From assembly GCA_022829145.1 (NCBI GenBank), contig CM040763.1:4894641-4958640 (forward strand): a stretch of DNA of 64,000 nt. The letters run 5' to 3'. Each line of letters begins with the position of its first letter. Position 1 is the stretch's first letter. Source of the DNA: Albula goreensis (lineage: Eukaryota; Chordata; Actinopteri; Albuliformes; Albulidae). Positions 14,700-29,300 of this stretch are shown one piece after another. A program made the translations under genes and the position numbers. Below the pieces are notes generated by a model. It saw only the letters and a program-made list of their open reading frames with translations. It had not been told where the DNA came from and did not search any database.

Positions 14700-16899
14700 G
14701 GAATGGAGTTTATGTCAGCCCAACTTCTTCATGTGAGGCCATGGTTTTCTCGTTTTCGCTCTGCCAGCCAGGTCAGCGGACCTAAATACAAACAAATTGT
14801 AACCTATCAGCTCCGTCTTCACGTATCCATTGAAGACCTATCGTAACTTTTGTTCAATTCTTGTTTGCAAGTACTGCATTAAATCACCAATTGCATTTTC
14901 ATTGACATACAGTTTCTACAAAATTATCATATCTGCTGATAATGTTCCATTTGTCACCCCACCACTATTCCAGTCGCATAAATTTTAATGGAGGATGCAT
15001 TATTACATATCCTCCATCATTCATGCATCCAGTGAGAAAGATTTTATTTTGAAGGACTCTGGTTACATAGAGGTTAAATAAATACAAAGATGTACCACGA
15101 TAGGAGAACTACAGAACTATAATTTATATTGTGATATATTTCAACAAACAGGTAGCAGATGTCACCCTTTCATTCAACAAAGTTTTATCTAATAGTGCTC
15201 ATTGTGACTCCATGGTATTAACTCTAGATACCAAATAAATCCCCTAAATTGTATCATGTAAAGAGGCTGCTTGGATCAACTCCATCTCCTCCTCTTTATT
15301 GATTAATGTATGTGCAGCATCATGTGTACAGCACAGTTGTATCCTGGTGTGTTTTCATTGATTCATTTTGCATGTTTGAGAGCTGGAATAAAGTGGACGC
15401 ATTTCATCTGTGAGTAACTCATCGTCTCAGGACTGAACCGCCTGCTGGACAGCGTTTTCCTCAGAGGAGGTGAGTCAATGTTTATTTCTTGTCTTGGATT
15501 GTGGGACGGTTGCCTTGTTTTTGTTTTGTTTCCTTTGGTTACATTAACAACTTCTGTATCACGACAAAATAGACTTTACCCATTTCGCAGCCACAGTATT
15601 CACTCGGTGTTTAGAATTCGTTGGATTATGCCCCATTTCGTGGTGAAAATTATTTAGTCTCATCTCCAGAAGCTCATTCTCTAATAGAGTTCCTGGCAGA
15701 TATTCTTTGATTTTTAAAGGTTATCAGTGCCATCGGATTTCTGTGGCTGGATTTATTTGGCCCATGTCTTCACGTAGCCTATTACAGAAAAAAACAACAT
15801 AGTATTTTCTGGCTCTAAACAGCCTCTTCAAATTAAAACCCCACTGACACAGCAGCATGAGTATTATGTCACAGCGGAAACAGCCATTGATACACTAAAG
15901 AAATACAGTATTAACAAGTGAACAACGGCAGATACACTAGTAGTAATGAATAAATGTAGGTAGATTTGACAATTGAAAATTATTATAAGGACCAACAGTG
16001 ACAGAAAACAATTATTATTGCATTTTAAAGTACGTTTCTCAAATAGCCACGACAAAAAGTAAAACTGGGATGAAAGTGATAATGAAAGCCAATTAAAGTT
16101 CTATGGGGTGTGTTAATATGATTGCAATTTAGGCAAGCTAATATAAATGCTAATGTGTATCCTAAAGCAATTTCTGTGCAGATGCTACCTCAAATAAACA
16201 TTTTACCATACATTCAAATCAGCCATTTACCAAAATGGCAACATATTTGAATCATTGACTGTAACTTCAACCAAATACATCGTTGTGTTTAAATGCAGTT
16301 CGTTTCTTCAGCTTTTTTCTCCCGAGTTTGAAATTTGTTCTGACGCAGTGAGAATCCTTGCCCTTGCCATTTCAAACTTTTCTCTGTGGAACTAACAACA
16401 TTTTTCAGATCAATTAAGTTCTCCAGTGTCTGGTAAATGTTCTAACATCAAAATAGTAAATAAACATGTTTGGTATAAAAAATAAATAATAGGAATCTTA
16501 TATCTACGAAAAAAAGAATGCACAATGTCAATAATATTTGCACATTCACGTTACATAAACATGTAAAATATGTACGTATGCTAAACTAAATAAATAAACA
16601 TAAAAGACAAACAAATAATATACGTTGTACTTCAATGTAACCTGCTTAAATAATAGCTTAATTAAATTTAAATAAGAATGCCTAGCATTATGTATTATAT
16701 AAAAGTAAGCATTGCTTGGGTATGAAATTATGTGCTGTGCCCAGATATCAATCTACAAGTACTACACATGATGCGACTTTTTAAATGCTGTTTGAGTCAA
16801 TATAGCTGCTGAATGTAGGCAGAATGTGATTATATTAGTCATAGCAGCAATTCAACTGTGAGCGGTGCTGTTGTGACATTGTGTAGAACACTTTCTGTA
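14700..16899. other. intergenic DNA between divergent kdm4c and ecpas
   Basis: AT-rich, largely unique sequence with no ORF or RNA gene that I can support. One small block at 15431-15469 is flanked by CTCAG and GTGAGT on the plus strand and could be a 39-nt exon. Otherwise I see nothing in it. Confidence 0.6.
15431..15469 (+). other. possible cryptic or alternative 39-nt exon
   Basis: Bounded by a CTCAG acceptor and a GGAG|GTGAGT donor. One frame reads LNRLLDSVFLRG, loosely like the start of ECPAS ([12 protein letters not shown]), which may be chance. It lies 1.55 kb upstream of the ecpas ATG exon on the same strand. The polypyrimidine tract is weak. Confidence 0.15.
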
Positions 16900-17019
16900 G
16901 CCTCAGCTATTTCTAAATATACAAAAAGGAAGAGTTCAGAGATTTCAGTTGAGAGACGGAGCTTCAACTAGCAGCAGCGGCAGGAGTGGCTGTGCGTGTG
17001 TTTCTGACTCGCTGCAAAC
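16900..17019 (+). promoter_or_regulatory. ecpas: ecpas 5' UTR / proximal promoter
   Basis: The 120 bp before the ATG turn from AT-rich to a GC-richer stretch with CAGCAGCGGCAGGAG, as expected for a housekeeping-type leader. No TATA box at a convincing distance is seen. The transcription start is not fixed by sequence alone. Confidence 0.4.
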
Positions 17020-20000
17020 ATGGCTGCTCAGGATGAGCTGAGTAAGTTACAACAAGCTAGTGCAAGGGAAAACCGGTCATTGAAAAGTGTTAAATAATTC
17101 CTACTGACAAGCGAAAGCGTGAGTTGGTGCGCATATACAATAACCAACATCGATTTTGTTTAATGATCAATTATACAATCCAGATTGTACATGGACACTT
17201 AGCCTGAAAGCTAATAACCAGTGCGCTGTCTAGTTGCTAGCTACGTCTAAAAATGGGCCTATATTGCACAGTCATGATGAGAAGCGAAAGTATTAGCGCA
17301 AAAATGTCTTAAAGATTCGTTTAAGGTATTTGGTTAATGTGCTGTCTAGTTCTAAATTGATTCAGTATGACACACTTGATTATGTTTCTAAGTAGTTGAC
17401 AAAATAGTTATTTGCCTGACTGCTGCCTAGCGGACTGGCTTTTTCAAAACATTTATCTTGCAGGCTAGCTAGCTAGCTTAGGAGGGCGGTGGTAGATATG
17501 ATTACCAACGTTTGCAAGCGAAATATAAATGATCCTTTACTTAAGGTTTTGAATGTACCTGACCGTAGTGTTCACTGGTCTTGATTTTATAATTCAATAA
17601 AATATATTGTCACAAAGCTGAAGTTTTAATATCGTGTTAGTTTTAGTCATCCATGAATCGTTATCTGGACAAGTTAGCAGGCTGTGTACGTTACCTTGCT
17701 ACACCGCAATTTTCTAGTAGCGCCAGCTAGGTGGCAAAGCTAATTAAGTAGTAACTATCTAGCTTTATGTGTAATGAGCTAACTTGACAGCTGACATATT
17801 TGATTCATAGTTTGCTAACTAGCATAGCTGGCAAAGTTATATCATGCGGAAACCATCGTTCGGATGTATGTAGGCTATCCTTATTGCAAAAGCTGCCTCT
17901 GGTTAACTGTGACATTATCTGCGCAAAATATAACATTTTTTTCTTAACGATAACCTTCCAAGATGTGTTTGTTTCATTTTGGATATGCTGTCAATAGACA
18001 GCTGTTTCATGATTTATTGGGTACGTTTTGACACCATTGCTTTATTTGATCAGGCCTGGTTGAAAGACAAAGCCCACTGTAAGTTTGATGGTATTGCTGA
18101 ATCCATAGCTAAATGTGTTGGCATGGCCTTCAGACCCCCGCGAGCAGTTATTGTAAAACATATGATTGTTATTTTTACTTAGCTTTCTGTATTTATATTT
18201 AAGGGATGTTTACGCAGAAATCATAACGTAGTCCCTACTATCCATAGCTCTGCAGTGTTCACTTCGGTCCTTATTCATGCTACAACTATTGCAAGAGTGC
18301 TACAATTAAGTTGTGGTCGTCCAGTAGGGTGATGTCATGAATGTGATTTGGAAATGTCTTCATGTTGTCTTTCATTGATTGTCTTTTGACTAGATCAATT
18401 GGAGCGTGTCTTTCTGCGTTTGGGTCATGCAGAAACAGATGAACAATTGCAAGACATCATATCCAAATTCCTCCCCCCAGTTCTGCTAAAACTGTCCAGC
18501 ACTCAAGAAGGAGTGAGGAAAAAAGTAAGTCCACATATTCTAGGAATACTTAGCATTTTGCTCTAGCCATTTGAGTGACAATGAAGCAGATATCATCTTT
18601 CTTAACCACATATCTCTCCTTCCCAGGTAATGGAATTGTTAGTCCACTTGAATAAACGTATCAAGAGCCGACCCAAGATCCAGCTGCCTGTGGAAACCCT
18701 ATTGGTGCAGTACCAAGACCCAGCGGCTGCCTCCTTTGTGACTGTAAGATTCCTACATAATTATATTTCCACTTGGTGGCATTTAGACATTTTAGTCTGT
18801 TTAAAGTAAGGATGTCTGGTCTTTTCTGTGACGCCAGTCCTGTCGTCATTCTGAATATGCTGTGACGCTGTCTCGGACAGTGTCAAGATTTGACACATCA
18901 GCTGATGTTAAAAGGCTTTTCAGTTTCTTGCCTTGTCCTGTCCTCATGGCTGTATCCTGCCTTCATGGCACAGATTCTCAATTGAATCCCATTAAGGCTA
19001 AATGTAGCCAGCAGCTTCTCACAACCGCCCAGCGCTTTATAGGGACATGTTTTTGTTGTCATACCTATGTGTGAAAAATATTAGTATGTCGCCTAATATC
19101 GCTTGTGTATACAGTGTATAAATAAAACACTTTTAATATAGGGATGAGGTGTGACCCCCTTATTGACAGTATGCTATTTGGTATGACACTGAGGCTGCAG
19201 CCAGTGCTAAATGTAATGACATGGTGTGTTGTATTCCTTAATCAGTGCCTTAAGCATTACATGCACAGGAACATTAAATACAGCACGATTTTTCGCCTTA
19301 ATGACAGTATTAAAAATGTCTGTTTTCACTCGGCTAGCTATCACACTTTGCAGTAAGTCTGAGTTGCATATTGACATAGATAATGAGTAATGTCTGAAAA
19401 GTGAACAGGCAGTTGCTTGAATCTGTGCAAACAGTATCAAAGTTGCTATCATGATAATATGCAAAAAAAGTTTTTGTCGTTAGTGAAAGTTCATAGCCCA
19501 TGGAAACTCAAACATTGGTGTTACTCTGCCAATACCCTGGTATCATTGATGCTTACAGTTGTTGCCCCAGAGTTCATTCATTTTTCAGTTGTTGCCTCAC
19601 ATTTTTTTCAAGGTCATTCTTTGTCAAAAGCTAGGAAGTGGAATAAATACAGTAAATCCAGTATCTGCATTTGCAAAGTCTGGTGCATTATATAAATTGA
19701 GTTAGACATTGAAACCACTCATAAAAAGAATGCTGCAAGAAACCCTTTCATTTTCATTTTCATGTGGTTACATGTTCACAAGCGAAGACCTTGACACAGT
19801 TGTTTTCACATTGTGGTATCATAAAGGGGAAAACCAAAACACAGTTCCACTCTTCTTTTGGGAGCCTTATATTTGCCATTAAGCTTTCATTTACCTGTGA
19901 GTGTTAACTGCATATCAGTAATCAAGAATTTTGAAACTGGCTGCCTATTTTTTTTAAATTTAGGATATTATTCATTGATAATAAACGCTCTATGGAAGGG

Positions 20001-21550
20001 TGAGCACTGGTAACATCATGGACATTTCAATAAAGTCTGCATCACTTGGTTATGTTTGACCAGCTCCTAGTGGACAGGGTAGAATATGGGTGTTGAAATT
20101 TGTTGAGGGATGCAGTACTTCTGTTCCTTTGTATCCGACGTTTTCCAATGTAAAGTCTGCCAACCCTGTCTGTGACTCACAGCCTATAAATGGCTGTGTC
20201 TGTACCATAGCTCTTCTCTTCCCAGGTCATCAAACTGTCAGCCATTCTTTCCTCATTTCGGCTACATGGTTGCCATGAAACCTAAAACATAAAAATGGGT
20301 GAATCGAATGTAGTGGATCATCCTGCTAATTAACAGGGCTCTGTATGTGCACCTCAGTCTGGTGTTGAATCCAGTTCATGTCAGTGCTGAGTGTGGCTGG
20401 AAGTACTTCAGTCTGGTGTTTACTGCATCGTTAACCAGTGTGGCTCCCAGGGAGTCAGGGTTACCGTGGGCAGGATTGTCCTCGTCTCATCGCAAAGAGA
20501 ATCTACTCTGATAGAACGAAGGTTAAACTGCACATGGAGCTCCTCTGATGCAATGAGTGCTTGACTTGAGTAAGCAGACAGTGGAATGAAAAGAACCAGA
20601 TCAACAACTGTCAGTGTGCTATGAATGACCTTCAGATTCAGTTGGGCACTCCAACATACAGAGAAGGAAGAAGAAATTAATAAATTAATAATGCAGTATT
20701 TTATATTTCTGGCTTTCCAGCATCACTTCTGGCTGTTTTTGTTATAGGCTTAAGTGTTTGGTCATATGCTTAATAATTTCAAGTGGTATTCATCCATTTC
20801 CACTGACACATTAAACAATAGATGGAAATTTGGCCTGAAAACCTCTACTCTAAATTCCTATCCACATCCTAAGTCGTGTCTTTAAACGGGCTGCAGTACG
20901 TTGTCTCAGAGCTGTGTTCCACGTCGCGGGTTGCAAGTTGCAGGATCACAATTCGAAATAACACAGAGTTTGACTTTGTGGCAAGGCTTTAAATGTGAAT
21001 GCCGCCAGCTGGTCCTCGGTCATTATATAGAACCTGAGATATTCTGCTCTCTCTGTGAGAGCAAACTGTACTAACAAAAAATCATTTCCAGAGTTCCAGA
21101 GGGTACTCTGAGTACCCCTTGCCAACAAAAGAATTGTGGTGAGGTGTATGCCTTTTGTCAGAGAAAGCGTAGAGTTATATAACGCTGGACACGTATGCAT
21201 CTCTGTCCCACAAGGGTTTCACTTTGATCAGTAGTGGTTCACAAGTACTCAGCAAGTAGCTAAACAATACAAAGTTGTAGATCGTTTGCAATGAATTTTA
21301 CAGCTGCGTTTGGTTGGCCAGACGGGGGATCTGTAGGCAAACCTTTGGAGTTTGTTTCTTGCTTAGCTTTTGAGACAACTGTAAGCCATTAAGACATAGA
21401 AGTAACATCATCAAATACACTCCTACTTCTTTCCCCCTCAACAGAAGTATTCTCTCCAGGTTAAAAGCTGGGAGTAAAGGATCATCTTTAACAGACTGCA
21501 CAGTCCAAGCGCCGCACTGTCACAAAGACAACATTTGGACTGACCTGAAA

Positions 21551-21615
<65 letters not shown>

Positions 21616-24600
21616 TTCAATTCTGCCCTATTTGTATTCTTCTGATGCACGAAGATCAGCTACAGATGTTATTTCAAAAACCCTGAATGTGCATACATGG
21701 TGTAATAAAATCAGTTAAATTATTGCTGATATCAATTCAAGATTTACCAGGGGAAGTAGAGGAAGTTGTACAGAGTTTCAGCATTTAGCTGCTCGGTAAA
21801 TTTGTGATGTGGTCTTACAGCTGGCAAGAGTTCGGAAAACGAACTGTCTGTATCGTTATTGCTCAGAGGATTAAATTCATCCCTTGTGGTATTGTGTTCT
21901 GCTCCCTGAAACACACCGAGATTTCTAACTGAGTTTCTAACTTTGAAACGTGTCGTGGCTGTGTACAATTGGTTATCAAGGCCTTTTTTCTTCTCCAAGC
22001 TTTCCAAAAGCACAAATGTTCAGAGGTTATGAAAAAGTCTTATCCATTGCAGCTGTGATTTGCTGCATAAACTGAAACACCCACCAGATTTTTAATGCTT
22101 GAGCTCCAGTGTCTGTATAAAGTGTTCAGTATGAAAAGGGCATAGCGTTAGATTGTGCTTCAGCGAGGCAAAACTCAACAACCCTTTGCCATTTTCAACA
22201 TGTAGTGGTGCTCCAATAGTGCGCACCCTTGAGTTAACCCATAGAGTCATGTGTAATTAGCGTTGGAGACAATTTTCAAATGGCTGAAGGTCACAGAATG
22301 GTGCAAGCACTGAAAATGTCACTTGCTGGGTCAGGTGACGTCTAAGTGCCTTAAACTCCATTAACGTATTTAGGTTTTACATGGTTCAAGTACCCCTCTC
22401 CCTGTGCCCACTGAGAGGTGAAAAATGTACCACTTGCTATCCTAATTGGATGGATTACCAGTATCATTTTCTGTTCTTTAAAAGGCTTGTCCTCTGAATC
22501 GTAACTATAACCCTCGCTTAATTAATTTATGGTATTTTTTTTCCCCCTCAGAATTTCACTATAATTTACATCAAAATGGGCTATCCTCGACTGGAGGTAC
22601 AGAAGCAGTGTGAGCTGGCCCCAACCCTGCTGACTGCGATGGAGGGGAAACCTCAGCCACAGCAGGATGGGTGAGTGGAGCTGTGCTGGTGAAGGATGAA
22701 TGAGGATTCAGACCATGATCTGAGCCTCCATTGGCTGTCACTGACTCAGTGATTGGGTTCACAAACCCAAATCTGCTATCATAATGTACCCTTTTTTTTT
22801 TTTTGGTTAATTCCACTGAACAGAATTAGGGCTGTGATTTGAAATTTTAATGCTTTGATTCTGTGATTTGAAATTTGTCCTTCGGATTTCTGAGTGATCA
22901 AGTTTTCAAGAAACGTTGTTACAAACTAAACATACTACACTGCCAAAGGTTTAGTTGCTAGGCGGGGCATGGTGAGTTTGTGGGGTCCGAAAGATATCCA
23001 GCTGTGTAAAATGGACATGTAATACAAAACGTATTGAAATTGCATGTAAACTGCTGCAGGTGAGAGGTTCTGCCACGTTCCTAATTTTAAATGGAAATGT
23101 ACCTGTAAGGAGATCTAAAACAGTGATTCACCATAAAATATGCCTCGTACTTTTTCACTTCATAGTATTTGACAGCTCAGCTGACAGTGTGACTCTGTGT
23201 TCTTCTTCCTTAACTTCCAGGCTTATGCACCTCCTGATCCCAACCTTGTTCCACATGAAATACCCTGCCGAACCATCGAAAGTCGCCTCCCCTTTCATCC
23301 TTGTTGAGAAACCAAAGACAGTCCATCTGCTTTTAGATTTCATGTTAGATGTTCTTCTAATGCCTTATGGGTATGTCCTGCCTTTTGTTATGATTCTGTC
23401 TGTGCCTGTAATGAGGTTTAAATGCTCGGTGCTTTCATTTTGTTCTGTTAATATAGTACATGGTTTAGTATTGCCGTCGCGCCTTTGAATGTGCACCGAT
23501 GAGACTGATCTGTGGGAAGGCTGCCACCAGAGTTTGGGAGGGGTCAAATCCATTTCAGTCCAGTCAATTCATGAAGTGAAATGACTCTAAATTCGATTCA
23601 TAAATTGAAAAATCCTTACAGAACATTATGGCTGTTTTTCAGTTCAGGGAAGAGACAAAATTGAAATATAATTGACCCTAGCTCCGGCTGGCACTGCATT
23701 AGTCCTGAAGGAAAAGGGCAGACAACTCCGTGTGATATGGTAACTGCTGTATCCAATGAGTCTTCTCAGTGGAAAGTGTTATTTCACTGTAGGCCTGAGA
23801 TGTGTGTGACTCCAGTCCTGTAGGCCGTGGTGTCTGCAGCTTTTTGCACACTTAAATGGTTCATTTAAATCCACACTCTTTTTCAAAGAGAGAGCAAAAA
23901 TGATGGTTGAATGTCAGTGGTTGTGACGTAATTAACTGAAAAAGTAGAATCTTCTCTGTCTTCTTCAATTCATTAGTAGAATGTAAATTCGTTTTCTGAG
24001 TTGGTGAAGTTGCATACAGGTGATGTTCCTCATGAGCTTCCTCATAGGAATATTTTCTTCATCTGTAGGCTGTTTTTCGTTTACTGACTTCCTCCCTCTC
24101 TCCGGTTTGTGCAGGTTTGTGCTGAATGAGCCTCAGAGCAGAGCGGCCCCGGCCTCCCCTCAGGGCCCTGGGGCCACAGGGGCCAGCTCAGGCCAGGGTC
24201 TCCCCCAGCCCCCGCCCGGAATGAGCTTCTACGCAGCCAAGCGCATCATCGGAGAGACACCATGGAGCCCTGAGCAGTTGGAGCAGGTAGACCAGTCTCC
24301 ACGGCGACCTGCGGTCGAATCTCAACTGTCTGATAGAGCATCTGGATGACTTTAACTTCTGTGGTCCAGGATTGCCTGAAATCTGATAGGCACCAACTGA
24401 ATTTGGAGTAGCTTGATGGTAGTCAGTGGTAGTCAAAAAACTAAGATCCACCTGACCTGACAAGATGCATGACTTGGGCCAAGGATAGTATAGGACTAAG
24501 ACCAATAAAAGCTTTTTCACACTTATGTGTGCTATCCCTCGGCTGCAAGGGTAAATGTGAAAACCATGTGTAAAGTGTGTGTAGTGTGAAAGATGGGTCT

Positions 24601-26397
24601 GAAGGCCTAAGCAGTGACTGAAAGAAATGACCTGACCGCTTCCAACATTGTTTCTTCAGTGCAAGCTGGGGATAGTGAAGTTCATTGAGGCGGAGCAGGT
24701 CCCGGAGGTGGAGGCGGTGGTCCATCTTGTCATCGCCTCCAGTGACACTCGGCACAGCGTCGCCACGGCAGCAGACCTGGAGCTAAAGAGCAAGCAGAGG
24801 TATAACGACAGAGGGTGTGACCTTTTAGACAGGGGCGGGCGAGACAGGGGCTGCCCTCAATTGTATGATGAGACCAGTTACTTACGTCAGGGGTCGCTCG
24901 TCTTATCCCAGAGGGCTTGGTGTGTGGGCCGGCTGTTGCTCTTGTCTGAAACTATGTAACCTTATTTACCTAATTAAGGACTCCAATGAAGAAGGCCTTG
25001 ATTAGCTTAGATAATTTTTTTTTTTTTCAACGCTGGGTTTGGATGAGACCCTTTATCTAACGCTGACTTTTATCAGGTAAGATTGGTGACCCCCTGGTTT
25101 TTAAGGTCTAGCAATTTAGCTAAATGTCATGATAAGCTGATGAATGACTGGTAAAGACAGATCTTGAGTTCCTATTTTAAATGTTGTACTGTGGCCTAAT
25201 TTACAACTGAACTTGTGTTGGTTTAATCAGCTAATCACTAAATGAGCCAGGCTAATTGATAATAAACAAAAGCTTGAGTATACAGCAGCCCTCTGGGAAC
25301 GAAGTTGCCAAGCCCTGCCTTAAGATGTGGCTGAGATGGCTGAAGACATCCAAGCTGCTCATTTGATGGCAAATTAAAAAAGAAACAAAAAAAAAAGCAG
25401 TTTAGCACTAATGACAGCCAGAGGTTGAATAACATAACACATTCATGAGGCGTGGTAATTTAACAACACTCATTTTTATGCATTTTTAATTGAATGCATT
25501 GGCCATGTTCGTATTTAATTGGGAAGAGCCGTCAGCTAAAAAGCAGTCTGAGTAGCAACAAAAAAAAGATAATAAGGTCTGCTTGCCTTTCTTTACTACA
25601 TTATGCATGTTTTTCCCCAGCATCATCGACTGGAACAATCCCTTAATAATCAACAAGATGTACAAGGTTTACCTTGGTGACATTCCTCTCAAAACAAAAG
25701 AGGTAAGTATGAGGGAAAATGCCATGAGCTTATCTGTACTCATCTTTTCGGAGTACTGTAACACAGTTTACATCCAGGCCCAGCTTTTAGTGTCGCAAAC
25801 AGACTCTGTTTGATAATGCTGCAACTGAGGAGGAGGGTGTGGTCAGCGTGGTCGGGATGGGGGTTCTCATTTCTCAGCGAAGCTTTTTGGAGATGGCGGG
25901 ATTGCTAAGCGAGAATGAGTCGGCGTATCGCTGTGTGCTCTGCATGGTGGCCCAGCTTCCCCTGAGCCCAGACGACCAGATTTCGGGCCGCTCACTTCTT
26001 ACTCTCTGTGAACTGTGCCTACTGTAGTGCCGAGTCTATGTGCTGGAGGTGTGGTGGCTTAGCCGTTAGGCATTTTTTTAGGCAGTTTGTGGAACTGTGT
26101 GAAATATTTGTCACTTGCCTCTGCTTACTGTTCAGCAGGTTCTCTGTGGTGCACAGTTTGGGTTTAAATCGCAGCCTTCTCATGTTGTTTTAAAATGTTA
26201 AACCTGACAGGTTTAAGCCTGGTACACAAGGCTAGCAGACCCATGTTGTGTGTTCACTCGGTGGCACTGTTTCCCAGGGGGCAGCGCTGAAGCCCGAGCT
26301 GAAGCGGGAGCCAGTCAGCACCAGGGTGAAGCTGAAGATCCTCCCCCACCTTCTGCGGTCAAGGCTGGCCGCTGAGACTTTCCCTGCCAACATCCAG
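17020..26397 (+). CDS. ecpas: ecpas exons 1-9 (residues 1-351)
   Basis: Exons: 17020-17041, 18394-18524, 18627-18743, 22552-22670, 23221-23370, 24115-24286, 24660-24799, 25621-25702, 26278-26397. This is the N-terminal conserved Ecm29 region. Exon 6 encodes the variable Ala/Gly/Gln/Pro loop before [12 protein letters not shown], which differs in composition from the human Ser/Gly-rich loop. Intron 3 (18744-22551) is the largest of the gene. The start codon is the only Met compatible with the family N terminus. Confidence 0.95.
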
Positions 26398-29300
26398 GTG
26401 AGCCACAGCCCCAGCTCCTGGAGGTCCACCTTCAGCTCAGGGGCACACGACTGGGACCCCTGAGGTTGGCTGTCCAAGCCCTAGTCCAGCCACAGCAAGA
26501 ACACCATTGCTGTTGGGCCCTTGAGCAAGGCCCCTAACCCCACATTGCTCCCAGGGGGGATTGGCCCTTTGGATAAAAGCGTCAGCTAAATGACTGTAAC
26601 GTAATGTAACCACTGATCACTGTTAGTTCAGGAGAGTCACCCCCAACACTAATCACCATACTCCTTTAGTTCTAACTTCAGTCACTATTAACTATACTCC
26701 TAGAGCTCCACCTTCATTCACTAACCACTATACTCCTGGAGATTCAATTTCAATAACTAATCTCTTTGTACTCTTTGATATGCACTTAATGTAATGTATG
26801 TTAATCTCTCTCTTCAGATATTGACATTGATTAGTAAGACAGTGAGTTTCCGTAGACATTTTTGCTGTGCAAGGCTTTGTATTTCCTGCTTCGAGTGGTG
26901 AGATAAAATGTTAAACAATCACAGCGCAGCGCTGTGTTAGTACGCACCTAGTATAGCTGACTGCAGTCGTGCCAGAGAAGAAATTTGTATGAGGTAATGC
27001 TTGTGATACGATCCCAGGCAGCGCTTTCGGCCAGCACTGCTGCGCTGTTAGTGACACGGTTTTCAGTCAGAGGATACACGTTCCCCTCCACTTCCCTTGA
27101 TTGCTTTACATAAATAAGGGCAGAGTCTCGGAAAGCTGCCTGTGAAGGCAAGCTGCCCTTCATTCTCAAGTTCAGCTCACATTCATTTTCTCTTACCCTT
27201 GCAGTCAGGTTTGTGCACTGCTGGGTTACACACTGCACCAAATGCATATCCATTTTAACAGTAGAAATTTTTTAACTTTTCAATAATGACCAAGTGGCCT
27301 GGCCTACCGGGCTTTTGTGGCCGTTTCCCCAGCAAGTAGTTATAAAAAGCTCCCTGGCAGCCGTCAGGAGTGGAGATGGGCAGGTAAAGCCCTGCAGGTA
27401 ATCACAGATAAGAGCTTAGACCTTTCAAGGGCTCTCTGTTACTGCTCTGCCAACTGTGCCTAGCAGCATGCTAGCTCCCCTCCTGCTGCATCTGACAAGA
27501 ACTGGAGAGGGCTTGATGGGAAAAATACAGGGTCTCTTTTAAATTAGCGTAGATTTGTAATGTGTAGAAATAAATGTCATGTGTATAGGCGTTTTTTTAT
27601 GATTTATTATTCTGCATTATTATTCTGAATATGCCCAATTAAAAAGTGTCCAGTTGTGTGTGTACATGTATGGGTGCATGTCTGCTTTGATACTGCAGGT
27701 CTTGTTTTTCCATCTCTGCAATCCCAGGTAGCTTTTCTTGAGTTCAGTTGTATTGGTAATGCCCTCTGTGTCCCTGCTCACTCCAGGTTGTTTATGACGG
27801 GCTGTTTGGAGCGAACACCAATAACAAGCTGCGGTCCATGTCGCTGCAGTTCGTCCATCATATCTGCGTAGTGTGAGTTCTGTCTCTGGTCTGTCTCTGC
27901 CTGTCTGCAGCTCAGGGCTTTTTCAGATGTAGAATAGAGAGCTGCGTCAAACACCATTACGTTGTCCCAGCATGCAATGGGACCGCAGTAAGGCTCAGGG
28001 TCAGATGCATTCCTCAAATATAGATTTTCACCATGAATATACGAATGATTAAAAAAACAAGCATAACTTTGTAGCTAAATTGTTTTTGATCTTTGATAGA
28101 AGAGAGATGTTAGATCCCTCCATCTTGCACAGATCCATATCAATTGGTAAAGATTGCCAAATGTTTTGAATACATTTTACAAAATGGCAACCAAGACTGA
28201 AAATATTCATTCTTACAATGTGCAGTACCTGCATTCCAGTGTATCCTAAATGCCAGAATTATAATGCCACATTTCAGAAAATAGTTTATGCCTTTATCAT
28301 TTGAATTGAGCAATTTAATTAACAGATATTTTTGTTATACCCATAGCTGATATTTTATGGCCTAGAACTGTTGACAGTGACCTAAAAATAAGGATTATCC
28401 ATTTTAAAAACCTCAATCTAAGGCACAATGATAAGTAGTAGTGGCATCCATTGATAAATCTGCTTTATGAATGCGACGTTGTATTGAAGTTATTGACTGG
28501 TTTATCTGATTGTCTTTTGCAGTTGTCCTGACACTAACAAGCCTCTGGGACTAATGCTTCTTAATGGCCTGACAAAGCTTATTAATGAATATAAAGAGGT
28601 AAGGACAGTCACTGCTGTTTAGACATCTCATCTACTTAATTGCAGTGTTATCATTTTTATGAGTAGTATTATTCCTATTTTAAAGAAGTGTCTAGGCTCT
28701 AATTATAAAATGTCATTTGTGTTTGGGTAATGCACTGTCTAGTTTCGGGACATGTTTTGTATTGGTGTGATAATGACGGATGAACTTTGCGAGAGCTGAA
28801 CAAAGATTCCTCTTTCAGGATCCAAAATTGCTATGTGTCGCCTACTCCGCCGTGGGAAAGCTGTCAAGGTAACACCTCTTTTTTTATTTATTTATTTTTT
28901 TGAGTAGATTAATTTACAGTAGTCCGTTAACTGATTTTAATGCAGGCTCTTTTCTTGGCAAAGTAGACTAATTGCATTTTGCCTTGTTAAGATAATTAAG
29001 CATGAATGTTCTTTTGTTCCATTGTGTTTTTTTTTTATGCTGATTTCTCTTTTCTTTTTTCCCGTTATTAGCCGAATGCCCCAGCTCTTCACAAAAGATA
29101 TAGCCCTCGTTCAGCAGTTTTTCGAAGCCATGTGTAAGGTAAGCTTGAATGGGAGACGATAGAAGAGGCTTGTCTATTGTCCCTGAGTCAGTTGTGTTCA
29201 ACTGTCAACGGCCATATGACAGTCAGAGTCTTATCAAGTTACTGGGAAGCACTTGAGACAAAAATGAGTGCTTTCGATTTTAAATTCAAGTGCAAATGTG

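Noticed and set aside
26040-26230. Possible tRNA-like A box (TGGCTTAGCCGTTAGG) and B box (GGGTTTAAATCGC)
   Set aside because: The spacing is far too long for a tRNA gene and no cloverleaf can be drawn; at most a decayed SINE.
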